12,827 nt of DNA from Gammaproteobacteria bacterium (lineage in GTDB: Bacteria > Pseudomonadota > Gammaproteobacteria > Pseudomonadales > UBA3067): NCBI GenBank assembly GCA_002402085.1, contig NVVB01000029.1:1-12827 (forward strand), given 5' to 3'. This document shows, one piece after another, positions 1 through 6,339 of the stretch (positions are counted from its first letter, which is position 1; every line of letters begins with the position of its first letter). The notes under the pieces were generated by a model, which saw nothing but the letters and a program-made list of their open reading frames with translations, did not search any database and had not been told where the DNA came from. A program made the translations under genes and the position numbers.

Positions 1-498
1 TATGTCAATGCCGCTGAAATTAATACTGACGGTATTGACATGACTTGGACTTGGGATATAGAAACTAATAACTTGGGTGGCTTTCGCTCTAAGTTGATCG
101 CTACCTATATCAATAAATATGATTTTGTTGACCATAATGGGGTTAAAATTGACGCAGTCAATAGCTTTAACAGTACAAATTCAGCGCGACCAGTTCAGGA
201 TAAAAAGTTTAATTGGTCGCTAGATTGGTCAAGAGGTCAGCATACGGGGAACCTTACTTGGCACCATATTGGGAGTTATAAATCCGATGAAGGCGATCTT
301 GCGACAATAAGTAGTCAAAATACCTTTGATGTTCAATATGCCTACACTTTTGTTGACGTAGACGCTACGTTAACGGTTGGTATTGCAAATCTTACAGATG
401 AAGAACCGCCTACGGTTGAAACTGAATTTGGTTATGATAGCTTAACGCACGATCCTCGCGGCATGATTGCTTATTTACGAGGCAGAATAAACTTCTAG
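1..498 (+). CDS. TonB-dependent outer-membrane receptor, C-terminal part (5' truncated)
   Basis: The frame is open from base 1 and codes 165 residues, so the gene begins outside the window. The fragment reads as alternating polar/hydrophobic beta strands typical of a 22-strand receptor barrel, with the internal start NAAEINTDGID common in the last strands of TonB-dependent receptors. Near the end come GIANLTDEEPPTV and then the closing strand AYLRGRINF. The terminal phenylalanine is the usual outer-membrane protein C-terminal signal for BAM-dependent insertion. Such receptors import siderophores, haem, vitamin B12 or oligosaccharides using energy from TonB; the plug domain and TonB box are not present here, so the substrate cannot be told. 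It sits directly upstream of a TonB2 operon on the same strand, which suggests, without proving, that this receptor is one of its clients. A hairpin terminator follows the stop codon, so the two are probably separate transcripts. Confidence 0.88.
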   Translation, partial: YVNAAEINTDGIDMTWTWDIETNNLGGFRSKLIATYINKYDFVDHNGVKIDAVNSFNSTNSARPVQDKKFNWSLDWSRGQHTGNLTWHHIGSYKSDEGDLATISSQNTFDVQYAYTFVDVDATLTVGIANLTDEEPPTVETEFGYDSLTHDPRGMIAYLRGRINF

Positions 499-518
499 CA
501 TTGTCGGCAGTAGAAATT

Positions 519-563
519 CGCCTTGGCACATCACTCTGGTGAGCTAAGGCGTCATTTTAATTT
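519..563 (+). terminator. Rho-independent terminator after the receptor gene
   Basis: Twenty bases after the receptor stop codon there is a 9-bp stem, CGCCTTGGC (519-527) with GCTAAGGCG (543-551), containing one G-T wobble. An inner 4-bp stem TCAC/GTGA closes a TCTG tetraloop. The stem is followed by a T-rich tail (TCATTTTAATTT). This layout fits an intrinsic terminator for the receptor transcript and separates it from the TonB operon. Confidence 0.72.
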
Positions 564-692
564 AAGGTAAGACAGGGCTTTGGTAGGGGCGTTTCATCTG
601 AGCTCCATTTTCTATCTAAGTGCTACCCCTCTCACGTTCGCCAATAAAAGTATTGCGCATCATTGTTAGCGTCTCAATACACAATCTAATTA

Positions 693-720
693 ATAGAACC
701 AAAAGTCATAGAACCAAAAG
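693..720 (+). repeat. Short tandem repeat, 13 bp at 15-bp period
   Basis: The 13-mer ATAGAACCAAAAG occurs at 693-705 and again, identically, at 708-720, separated by two bases. It lies in the non-coding leader of the TonB2 operon. It could be a pair of binding sites or a chance slippage duplication; nothing in the sequence decides between these. Confidence 0.6.
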
Positions 721-815
721 CAATGAGTTTCGATTCGTTTATGGATATTTAATGCTCCATGAAGCTGTTCGTGGTTTATATTTAAATAGAGGGTGTTTTA
801 TACCCAAATAAATCA

Positions 816-839
816 AACCGAACAGTGTACTGTTGGGTT
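816..839. promoter_or_regulatory. Inverted repeat before the DUF3450/TonB2 operon
   Basis: The arms AACCGAACAG (816-825) and CTGTTGGGTT (830-839) pair at 9 of 10 positions around a TGTA centre. The element ends 13 bases before the ribosome binding site AAAGGAGAG and 28 bases before the start codon. It could be an operator for a dimeric regulator or an mRNA hairpin in the leader of the operon. It does not match a Fur or LexA consensus that I recognise, so the regulator is unknown. Confidence 0.5.
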
Positions 840-867
840 ATGGGTTTGCCTAAAGGAGAGGGCTTCA

Positions 868-1644
868 ATGGAAAATACGTCCCTATTCAAAAGCGTTGTT
901 TATGTGATGTTTTTGGTGGCTGGAATTGTTTTGCCTGGTTTGTGTCATGCGGAAAAAATACAAGAGATATTTAAAGAAAGCAGTGCTGTAAATGCTTCGT
1001 CTAAAGCGTCTCAAGTAAAAATTAATGGCATTGTGACACAGATCGAATCACTTCTTGATCAATATAAGCGAATTAATAAGCAAGTTGAAGGGTTAAAGAT
1101 ATATAACAAACAGTTAAATAAACAGCTGTTTACTCAGGAAAAAGAAAAAATAAAAATAAAGCAATCCATCAGTGACGTTACCGTCATTGAGCGCCAAGTA
1201 ATGCCGCTGATTATGAAGATGGTCTCAGGGCTGGAAATATTCATTGATTTAGATGTGCCTTTTCTATTGCAAGAGCGTAAAGATCGGATGGATGCGCTAA
1301 AGGTCTACATCGACCGAACGGATGTGAGTATGGCGAGCAAGTATCGCCGTACTTTGGAAGCCTTTCAAGTTGAAAACGAATATGGCCGGACTATAGAAAG
1401 TTATCGAGATTCTATATCCATATCAGGTAGCCCGAGGGAAGTCAGTATATTGCGTATCGGCCGAGTGGCGCTGTTATTTCAAACCTTGGATGGATCACTA
1501 TCAGGTGCTTGGGATCGCGGTAATAATAAATGGGATGCACTGAAAGACCCAACCATGAATACCTATATTCGACGTGGATTAAAAATCGCAAGTAACCAAA
1601 TGGCGCCGGACATTATGTTGTTGCCTATTAGCGTAAAGGATTAG
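868..1644 (+). CDS. DUF3450 family periplasmic protein, first gene of the TonB2 operon
   Basis: The protein has 258 residues. ATG 868 is preferred over an upstream in-frame ATG at 793 because it follows a strong ribosome binding site (AAAGGAGAG at 852-860) and begins a clear signal peptide: charged start, hydrophobic core (about residues 9-24), cleavage near CHA-EK (residue 28). The mature part is a long helical coiled coil, about residues 45-110 (SQVKINGIVTQIESLLDQYK, then YNKQL), followed by a helical domain with PFLLQERKDRMD (131-142). This matches the DUF3450 family, which is commonly found beside TtpC/ExbB/ExbD/TonB genes in Vibrio, Shewanella and relatives. Its molecular role is not established. 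A periplasmic structural or assembly partner of TtpC, which also has a periplasmic coiled coil, is an inference. Its stop lies 2 nt before the next start. Confidence 0.85.
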   Translation: MENTSLFKSVVYVMFLVAGIVLPGLCHAEKIQEIFKESSAVNASSKASQVKINGIVTQIESLLDQYKRINKQVEGLKIYNKQLNKQLFTQEKEKIKIKQSISDVTVIERQVMPLIMKMVSGLEIFIDLDVPFLLQERKDRMDALKVYIDRTDVSMASKYRRTLEAFQVENEYGRTIESYRDSISISGSPREVSILRIGRVALLFQTLDGSLSGAWDRGNNKWDALKDPTMNTYIRRGLKIASNQMAPDIMLLPISVKD

Positions 1645-1646
1645 CT

Positions 1647-3035
1647 ATGTTTGATCGTATCACAAGGACAATGCTTGTAGGTGGCTGCTTGATGTGGGTT
1701 GCTATAGGGATGCAAGCGCGTGCAGTGTATGCGGAGTCTCCCGGTTCGCTGGACGAACTGCTCGAGTTTGTAAAGCATGGCAATATCAGTGAAAACAAAG
1801 AAAACAAAGCCAGAGAGAAGCGCTTTATTGAGTCAAAGAAGAATCAAAAACGAATTTTGATGAATGAGCGGCGAGCGCGTAAGAATGAAGAATCGTTAAG
1901 CTTAAAGCTCGAAGATGAGCACCGAAAGAATGACGTGGAGATAAAAGAGTTAACTGAAAAGCTCCGTTTACGCATGGGCAATTTGAAAGAGCTGTTTGGT
2001 GTGATTCAGCAGGTCGCCGGGGATACACGAGGCCTTTTTGAGGGCTCGATAATAAGCGCTGAGTTTCCTGGGCGAGAAAAGTTCCTTAATGAATTCATCG
2101 AAAAAATGACCTCAGACTCCGAACTCGCCTCTATTAATGATATGGAAAAACTTTGGTTTGAGTTGCAGCGTGAAATGACCGAGTCAGGCAAGGTCTCTCG
2201 ATTTGATTCCAGTGTTATTTTTGCAAATGGGCATGAAGAAACACAGCAAGTCATTCGTGTTGGCTCATTTAATCTGATTGGCGACGGACAATATTTAAGT
2301 TTTTCGCCAGAGACTGGAAAAATTGTGGTATTGCCTCGTCAACCACGGTCAGAGTTCGTTAGAGCGGCACAGGCGTTCAGTAGCAGTACCGGGCATACCT
2401 TGTTTGGCTTAGATCCATCCAGGGGACAAATATTAAAGTTATTAATGCAATCGCCTAATCTAGAAGAGCGCATCAGACAAGGGGGGACGGTAGGGTACGC
2501 GATTCTTTGTTTAGGCGCGATTGCCTTTGTGATTACGTTGATCAAGCTTTCAGGCTTATTCTGGGTTAAAGCCAAACTCATGGCGCAGGTCAGGAAGGAT
2601 AAGCCGTGTAGTGATAACCCGCTGGGGAGAGTGCTGCAGGTCTATGAAGATAATCCTAAGGTGGATTGTGAAACCTTGGAATTAAAACTCACCGAGGCCA
2701 TATTGAAAGAACGTCCGAGCATAGAGCGATTCACTAATTTACTGAAAATAATTGCTGCTATAGCGCCGTTGATGGGCTTGTTAGGCACAGTTATAGGCAT
2801 GATTAATACTTTTCAGGCGATTACGCTTTTTGGTACCGGGGATCCTAAGCTGATGGCCGGGGGGATCTCTCAAGCACTGGTAACCACCGTACTTGGACTG
2901 GTGGTCGCTATCCCAACGGTATTGCTACACTCTTTGGTCGCCGGTCAAAGTCGTTCGATAATGAATCTTTTGGAAATGGAGACAGCGGGTATCGTCGCCG
3001 AACATAGAGAGCAAGATCAAAATGTGGTGGCATGA
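1647..3035 (+). CDS. ttpC: TtpC-like ExbB/TolQ/MotA-family protein with periplasmic extension
   Basis: The protein has 462 residues, about twice the length of ordinary ExbB. In order: a signal peptide (1-29, cleavage near VYA-ES); a highly charged coiled coil (about 45-112, many K/E/R); a mixed periplasmic domain (about 113-265); a GG hinge (279-280); a first membrane helix (about 281-306); a cytoplasmic loop; and the MotA/TolQ/ExbB proton-channel core with two more helices (about 364-390 and 405-431). The hallmark APLMGLLGTVIGMINTFQ lies at 373-390. This is the architecture of TtpC, the extra ExbB-like component required by the TonB2 system of Vibrio species. The start ATG follows the DUF3450 stop by 2 nt, with AAAGGA as ribosome binding site. 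The 3' end overlaps exbB by 14 nt, indicating translational coupling. Expected location is the inner membrane, with the N-terminal half in the periplasm. Confidence 0.9.
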   Translation: MFDRITRTMLVGGCLMWVAIGMQARAVYAESPGSLDELLEFVKHGNISENKENKAREKRFIESKKNQKRILMNERRARKNEESLSLKLEDEHRKNDVEIKELTEKLRLRMGNLKELFGVIQQVAGDTRGLFEGSIISAEFPGREKFLNEFIEKMTSDSELASINDMEKLWFELQREMTESGKVSRFDSSVIFANGHEETQQVIRVGSFNLIGDGQYLSFSPETGKIVVLPRQPRSEFVRAAQAFSSSTGHTLFGLDPSRGQILKLLMQSPNLEERIRQGGTVGYAILCLGAIAFVITLIKLSGLFWVKAKLMAQVRKDKPCSDNPLGRVLQVYEDNPKVDCETLELKLTEAILKERPSIERFTNLLKIIAAIAPLMGLLGTVIGMINTFQAITLFGTGDPKLMAGGISQALVTTVLGLVVAIPTVLLHSLVAGQSRSIMNLLEMETAGIVAEHREQDQNVVA

Positions 3036-3558
3036 TATTTATCTGATTGTAAATGAGTTCCTCTATAAGGGGGGACCCGTGGTGTCCGTGATTGGCGTCA
3101 CTTGTATTCTTATGTGGGCATTAATGCTCGAGCGCGTATGGTTTTACAGTTCAGAATTTCCTCGCTTGGAACGTGAAGTGCATGAAAAATGGCATTCAAG
3201 AAAAGATAAATCGTCTTGGAACGCTTATCACGTAAGAGAGTTTTTAATTTGGTCTGTGGCGATGAAGTTAAGGCAGTCGCTAGGCTTGATCAAGACCATG
3301 GTCATGATTTGTCCGTTGTTAGGGTTGCTAGGTACGGTCACGGGAATGATTGAGGTCTTTGAGGTGATTTCCTTTATGGGCTCCAGTAACGCTAGAGCAA
3401 TGGCTGCGGGTATTTCAAAAGCCACGATCCCCACGATGGTCGGCATGTTCGTCGCCTTGACCGGCATTATTGGTAATAGCGTCTTGCAGCAATATGCGCG
3501 TAGACATGAGTTATCACTTATAAATACGCTGGAAATAGAACACATCACTTACAAATAA
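3022..3558 (+). CDS. exbB: ExbB2 proton-channel protein of the TonB system
   Basis: The protein has 178 residues, short for ExbB and typical of the ExbB2 type. It has a first membrane helix (about 18-38), a cytoplasmic stretch, and two more helices (about 86-110 and 126-153). The family core ICPLLGLLGTVTGMIEVFE (96-114) is followed by AAGISKATIPTMVGMFVAL (128-146). The threonines in these two segments (105, 107, 135, 138) line up with the polar pore-facing positions of ExbB/TolQ proteins. It forms the pentameric inner-membrane channel around ExbD and converts proton flow into movement of TonB. The start ATG lies inside the end of ttpC, preceded by a purine-rich AGAGAGC, and no later start would keep the first helix intact. 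The 45-nt gap to exbD is the largest inside the operon. Confidence 0.9.
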   Translation: MWWHDIYLIVNEFLYKGGPVVSVIGVTCILMWALMLERVWFYSSEFPRLEREVHEKWHSRKDKSSWNAYHVREFLIWSVAMKLRQSLGLIKTMVMICPLLGLLGTVTGMIEVFEVISFMGSSNARAMAAGISKATIPTMVGMFVALTGIIGNSVLQQYARRHELSLINTLEIEHITYK

Positions 3559-3603
3559 CCAATAGCGAATAGAACTAGTTGTTAACGAAAAGGGTTTAAT
3601 GAA

Positions 3604-4008
3604 ATGAAACGTCTAGCACCAAGCCTCGATCAAAGTGACGATTCAGTGATCGATATGACGCCCATGTTGGACGTGGTGTTTATTCTGTTGATCTTCTTTA
3701 TAGTCACGGCTTCCTTTGTAAAAGAGTCGGGCATTGAGGTGAATAAGCCCAGTGCTAAAACGGCGGTGGTTCAAGAACGCGCTACGATATTGGTGGCCAT
3801 AGATAAGGATAATGATGTGTGGATTGATCGGCGTAAAGTCGATGTGCGTGCTGTACGTGCAAACATCGAGCGCTTGCATGCGGAGAATCCTTTAGGGACG
3901 CTGGTCATTCAAGCTGACAGCGATTCGACCAACGTTAGGTTAGTGCAAGTCATGGATGCCGCGCATCAAGCGGGTATTTACCAAATTGCCATTTCTACGA
4001 AGAACTAG
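3604..4008 (+). CDS. exbD: ExbD2 biopolymer transport protein
   Basis: The protein has 134 residues, the usual ExbD length. A short cytoplasmic N-terminus leads to a single membrane helix (about 20-40) introduced by DMTPMLDVVFILLIFFIVT. Asp23 in this motif corresponds to the essential protonatable Asp25 of E. coli ExbD. A periplasmic alpha/beta domain follows (about 50-134), containing TLVIQADSDSTNVRLVQVMD and ending with IYQIAISTKN, a standard ExbD fold signature. It works inside the ExbB channel to couple the proton-motive force to TonB. An AAAAGGG ribosome binding site lies about 10 bases before ATG 3604. The ATG at 3599 meets a stop after one codon and is not used. Confidence 0.93.
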   Translation: MKRLAPSLDQSDDSVIDMTPMLDVVFILLIFFIVTASFVKESGIEVNKPSAKTAVVQERATILVAIDKDNDVWIDRRKVDVRAVRANIERLHAENPLGTLVIQADSDSTNVRLVQVMDAAHQAGIYQIAISTKN

Positions 4009-4012
4009 AGTC

Positions 4013-4627
4013 ATGATGTATTGCGTGCGCTTGAGTGTCAGTCTATTTCTCTCGGTAGCCTTTACGCTTGTTCTTTTTTACGCGATGCAGTCGTTGATTA
4101 ATAAGGCGGGTATTCATCTTGATAAAATTGATGGCGGTTATGTCTTAGATTTTGTGCGCATTAAGGAAACAAAGCAGTTTGATGTTGACGAGAAGGTCGC
4201 AGCCCGTCTGCCTGCCGCTGATGCACCGCCCCCTATGCCTGATACGAGTAGTGATGATTTAGCGAAACCGGGTCAGATCCAGCTTAATATCGCCAACGTT
4301 AATATTAGTAATCATTTAGATATCAAGGGTGGCTTGGGTTTCGATCAAATTGATGGCGACTACCTGCCGTTGGTTAAAGTGGCGCCGGCCTATCCAAGAC
4401 GAGCACTGAGGCGTGGCCTTGAGGGCTGGGTGATTGTTGAGTTTACGGTGGATAGTACTGGTAAAGTGGTTCAGCCGGTAGTGATTGAGTCTGAACCCAA
4501 TAATGTATTCGATAACGCAGCCATTAAAGCCGTATTACGATTTAAGTATAAGCCTCGAGTGGTGAATGATAAGCCGGTCGAAGTGGCTGGTGTACAGCAT
4601 AAAATATCATTTCAACTCCAAAAGTAA
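4013..4627 (+). CDS. tonB: TonB2-type energy transducer
   Basis: The protein has 204 residues from ATG 4013, 4 nt after the exbD stop. The in-frame ATG at 3956 would overlap exbD by 53 nt and is disfavoured, since ATG 4013 puts the membrane helix near the N-terminus. In order: a membrane anchor (about 5-29), a short periplasmic spacer with only a brief proline patch (APPPMP, 71-76), and the TonB C-terminal domain (about 115-204). That domain has the conserved Tyr-Pro (127-128), GWVIVEFTVD (138-147), and AIKAVLRFKYKPRVV (170-184). It contacts the TonB box of outer-membrane receptors. The proline-poor, short spacer is typical of TonB2-type proteins. The membrane helix contains no histidine, unlike His20 of E. 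coli TonB. Its place directly after exbD fits co-expression with its motor. Confidence 0.9.
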   Translation: MMYCVRLSVSLFLSVAFTLVLFYAMQSLINKAGIHLDKIDGGYVLDFVRIKETKQFDVDEKVAARLPAADAPPPMPDTSSDDLAKPGQIQLNIANVNISNHLDIKGGLGFDQIDGDYLPLVKVAPAYPRRALRRGLEGWVIVEFTVDSTGKVVQPVVIESEPNNVFDNAAIKAVLRFKYKPRVVNDKPVEVAGVQHKISFQLQK

Positions 4628-4637
4628 CGAGTGAAAG

Positions 4638-5999
4638 TTGACTATAACGAATCTGATTTCAAAGGATAAACGATATTTTTTGACTTGGGCATTAACGTTG
4701 GTGTTAATGTTTTTAATGTTGCTTGCGCTTGGCTCGCAGGATCTATTGCTTGATTATAATGTGGTCTCTTCTGCGCATGCGGAGCAAAATTCTGAATCTA
4801 ATGCAGCGTCCAGGAAGACACGAAAAACCCCAGCACTACGTCAAAATGTTTATAAGAAAATTTCTGAGGCACAAGAGTTTTCGGACGCCAAAGATTTTAA
4901 TGGCGCCTTAGAGGTGCTGAATAAACTTGAAAAACGCCCTAAATTAAACGCCTACGAAAAAGCAATGGTTTACTATTTAAAAGGCTTTGCATTCTATTCT
5001 CAAGACAAGTATCCGGATTCCATCGAAGCATTTCGAAAGATCGTTGGCAATGAAAGTGTGCCGCTAGAGTTCGAAAACCGAGTGCTTGGAACGCTCGCTC
5101 AGCTCTATTTTGTGGTTGAAAATTATAAGGAAGTGATCAACGTATTAGTACGTTTGCACGGCCAGCAGGATAAACCCACTCACCAAAGTCTCTTTGCATT
5201 GGCTCAAGCCTATTATTTAGAAAAAGAATATGATCGAGCGATAGAGACCGTGGGGCGGGTTATGGCGATGGATCGTAAAGCCGGTGTTATTACGTCCGAG
5301 AATACCTTGCTTTTGTTACAGGGCTGTCACTTTGAGAAAAAAAATATCAAGCAGGTCGCAGGCATTCTTGAAACCCTTGTAGAGTTGTACCCCAAAAAGC
5401 AGTATTGGATTCAATTAAGTGCGGTGTATAGCCAGTTAGGGTTGGATGAAAAACAAATGTCGGCGATGGAGTTGGCCTACCGTCAAAACTACCTAAGCAA
5501 AAGTAAAGAGTTCGAAATGCTTGCCCAGCTCTATCTCTATCACGCGTTGCCTTACAAGGCGGCGCGTCTGCTTGAGAAAGCGCTGAAAAATAAGCAAATG
5601 GAGTCGAACAAGAAAAACTTAAAATTATTAGGCGATGCGTGGGTTCTGGCCAAGGAGGTGGATAAAGCCATCGTGGCACTGAAAAAAGCAGCGAAGTTAT
5701 CTAAGCGCGGGGATATTTACGAGCGCTTAGTGGAGCTTTACTCGGAGAAAGAAAATTGGACCGAAGTAGTACGCAACAGTGAGGAAGCCGTTAAAAAGAA
5801 AGATTTAAACAACATCGGCAGGCTGTATTTATTAAAAGGCGTGGCGCATTTTAATTTGGAAGAATTTGAGAGTGCCAGGACAGCGCTGAAAAAGGCCAAG
5901 AAGAAGCCGAAAACGGCTCGATTTGCTAAGAGTTGGATGCGCTATGTCGATCGGGAAGAGCAGCGAGCGATGCTTGAGGAATCTATCGCTGAGCAATAA
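4638..5999 (+). CDS. Secreted TPR-repeat protein of the TonB2 operon
   Basis: The protein has 453 residues. No ATG suits the start: an in-frame stop lies at 4632-4634 and the first internal ATG (4707) would remove the charged start of the signal peptide. TTG 4638, 6 nt after an AACGAG ribosome binding site, is the best choice. The N-terminus is a signal sequence (KDKRYF, then a hydrophobic run about 13-32, cleavage near AHA-EQ at 48). A conserved-looking segment RKTPALRQNVYKKISEAQEF (59-81) follows, then tandem tetratricopeptide helices through the remainder, for example at about 106-140 and 180-210, with an Ala/Lys-rich C-terminus. Homologous TPR proteins close TonB2 operons in Vibrio-like bacteria; their job is unclear. 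A periplasmic scaffold linking the TonB complex to receptors or the envelope is an inference. Confidence 0.82.
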   Translation: MTITNLISKDKRYFLTWALTLVLMFLMLLALGSQDLLLDYNVVSSAHAEQNSESNAASRKTRKTPALRQNVYKKISEAQEFSDAKDFNGALEVLNKLEKRPKLNAYEKAMVYYLKGFAFYSQDKYPDSIEAFRKIVGNESVPLEFENRVLGTLAQLYFVVENYKEVINVLVRLHGQQDKPTHQSLFALAQAYYLEKEYDRAIETVGRVMAMDRKAGVITSENTLLLLQGCHFEKKNIKQVAGILETLVELYPKKQYWIQLSAVYSQLGLDEKQMSAMELAYRQNYLSKSKEFEMLAQLYLYHALPYKAARLLEKALKNKQMESNKKNLKLLGDAWVLAKEVDKAIVALKKAAKLSKRGDIYERLVELYSEKENWTEVVRNSEEAVKKKDLNNIGRLYLLKGVAHFNLEEFESARTALKKAKKKPKTARFAKSWMRYVDREEQRAMLEESIAEQ

Positions 6000-6339
6000 A
6001 TACCCCAATAGTGGGTTCTATCGTACGCATTCACATGTCATGGGCCTATTTCTAGGCGGGATTGAACAATCGAGCACTACTAGATTAGATGCTACTTTCA
6101 TTCGTTACGGCTGCTTCTGCAGTTTGGTTTTGAAAACGTGTGGCGGTGACCAATTTACTGCGTAGGTAGAGGTATTCAGATCTCTAAGGTTGGTCGCTAC
6201 CTGATTTAAGTGCTATAAGTCAACAGACTGGGTGGGAAAATTGCCATAGAGAAGGCTTTTGTTAGACCGCTTTTTAAAATAAAATGGCCCCTTATGAAGA
6301 TTATATGTATTTGATAGCTACCATGTTGCGGATTACCGA
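6000..6339 (+). other. Intergenic region between the TonB2 operon and apeB
   Basis: In these 340 bases I find no supported gene. The small open frame across 5923-6165 begins inside the TPR gene and has no family resemblance. There is no convincing terminator: two small hairpins near 6002-6016 and 6044-6057 lack a T tract. A nested foldable element lies at 6145-6198 (listed separately). A weak promoter candidate for apeB, TTGTTA at 6259-6264 with TAAAAT at 6280-6285, has only a 15-bp spacer and is uncertain. Confidence 0.45.
6145..6198 (+). other. Foldable nested stem-loop, possible leader structure
   Basis: The outer arm GGTGACCAA (6145-6153) can pair with TTGGTCGCT (6190-6198) in nine pairs, two of them G-T wobbles. 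Inside it TAGAG (6167-6171) pairs with CTCTA (6182-6186). No T tract follows, so it is not a canonical terminator. It matches no riboswitch or leader class that I recognise, and a chance fold is quite possible. Confidence 0.3.

Larger units (their letters stand above)
564..867 (+). other. Non-coding leader upstream of the TonB2 operon
   Basis: This 304-base stretch contains no convincing gene. An AT-rich patch around 776-787 could hold a -10 element of the operon promoter, but no good -35 partner was found at 16-18 bp. Searching by eye I see no clear Fur box (no GATAATGATAATC-like 19-mer). It does contain a 15-bp tandem repeat (693-720) and an inverted repeat just before the ribosome binding site (816-839), both listed separately. 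Confidence 0.5.

Noticed and set aside
620..811. A 63-codon plus-strand open frame in the leader of the TonB2 operon
   Set aside because: No ribosome binding site, no recognisable family, and it lies across the 15-bp tandem repeat and AT-rich promoter-like sequence; most likely non-coding.
793..867. Longer N-terminus for the DUF3450 protein from ATG 793
   Set aside because: It would place 25 non-signal residues before a standard signal peptide and run through the inverted repeat; ATG 868 has a strong ribosome binding site.
564..867. Fur box upstream of the TonB2 operon
   Set aside because: Looked for because TonB systems are often iron regulated; no 19-bp site with reasonable match was seen by eye on either strand.
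1174..1187. Inverted repeat TGACG-TTAC-CGTCA within the DUF3450 gene
   Set aside because: Only five-base arms, inside coding sequence, no reason to think it regulatory.
5347..5679. A 110-codon minus-strand open frame antisense to the TPR gene
   Set aside because: Low-complexity, Pro/Ser/Cys-rich translation with no family features; shadow of the codon bias of the TPR gene.
6002..6057. Candidate terminators after the TPR gene (stems at 6002-6016 and 6044-6057)
   Set aside because: Stems of only four to five pairs and no T tract follow; not supportable as intrinsic terminators.
5923..6165. Plus-strand open frame running out of the TPR gene
   Set aside because: Begins inside the TPR gene in another frame, no ribosome binding site, no protein-like features.
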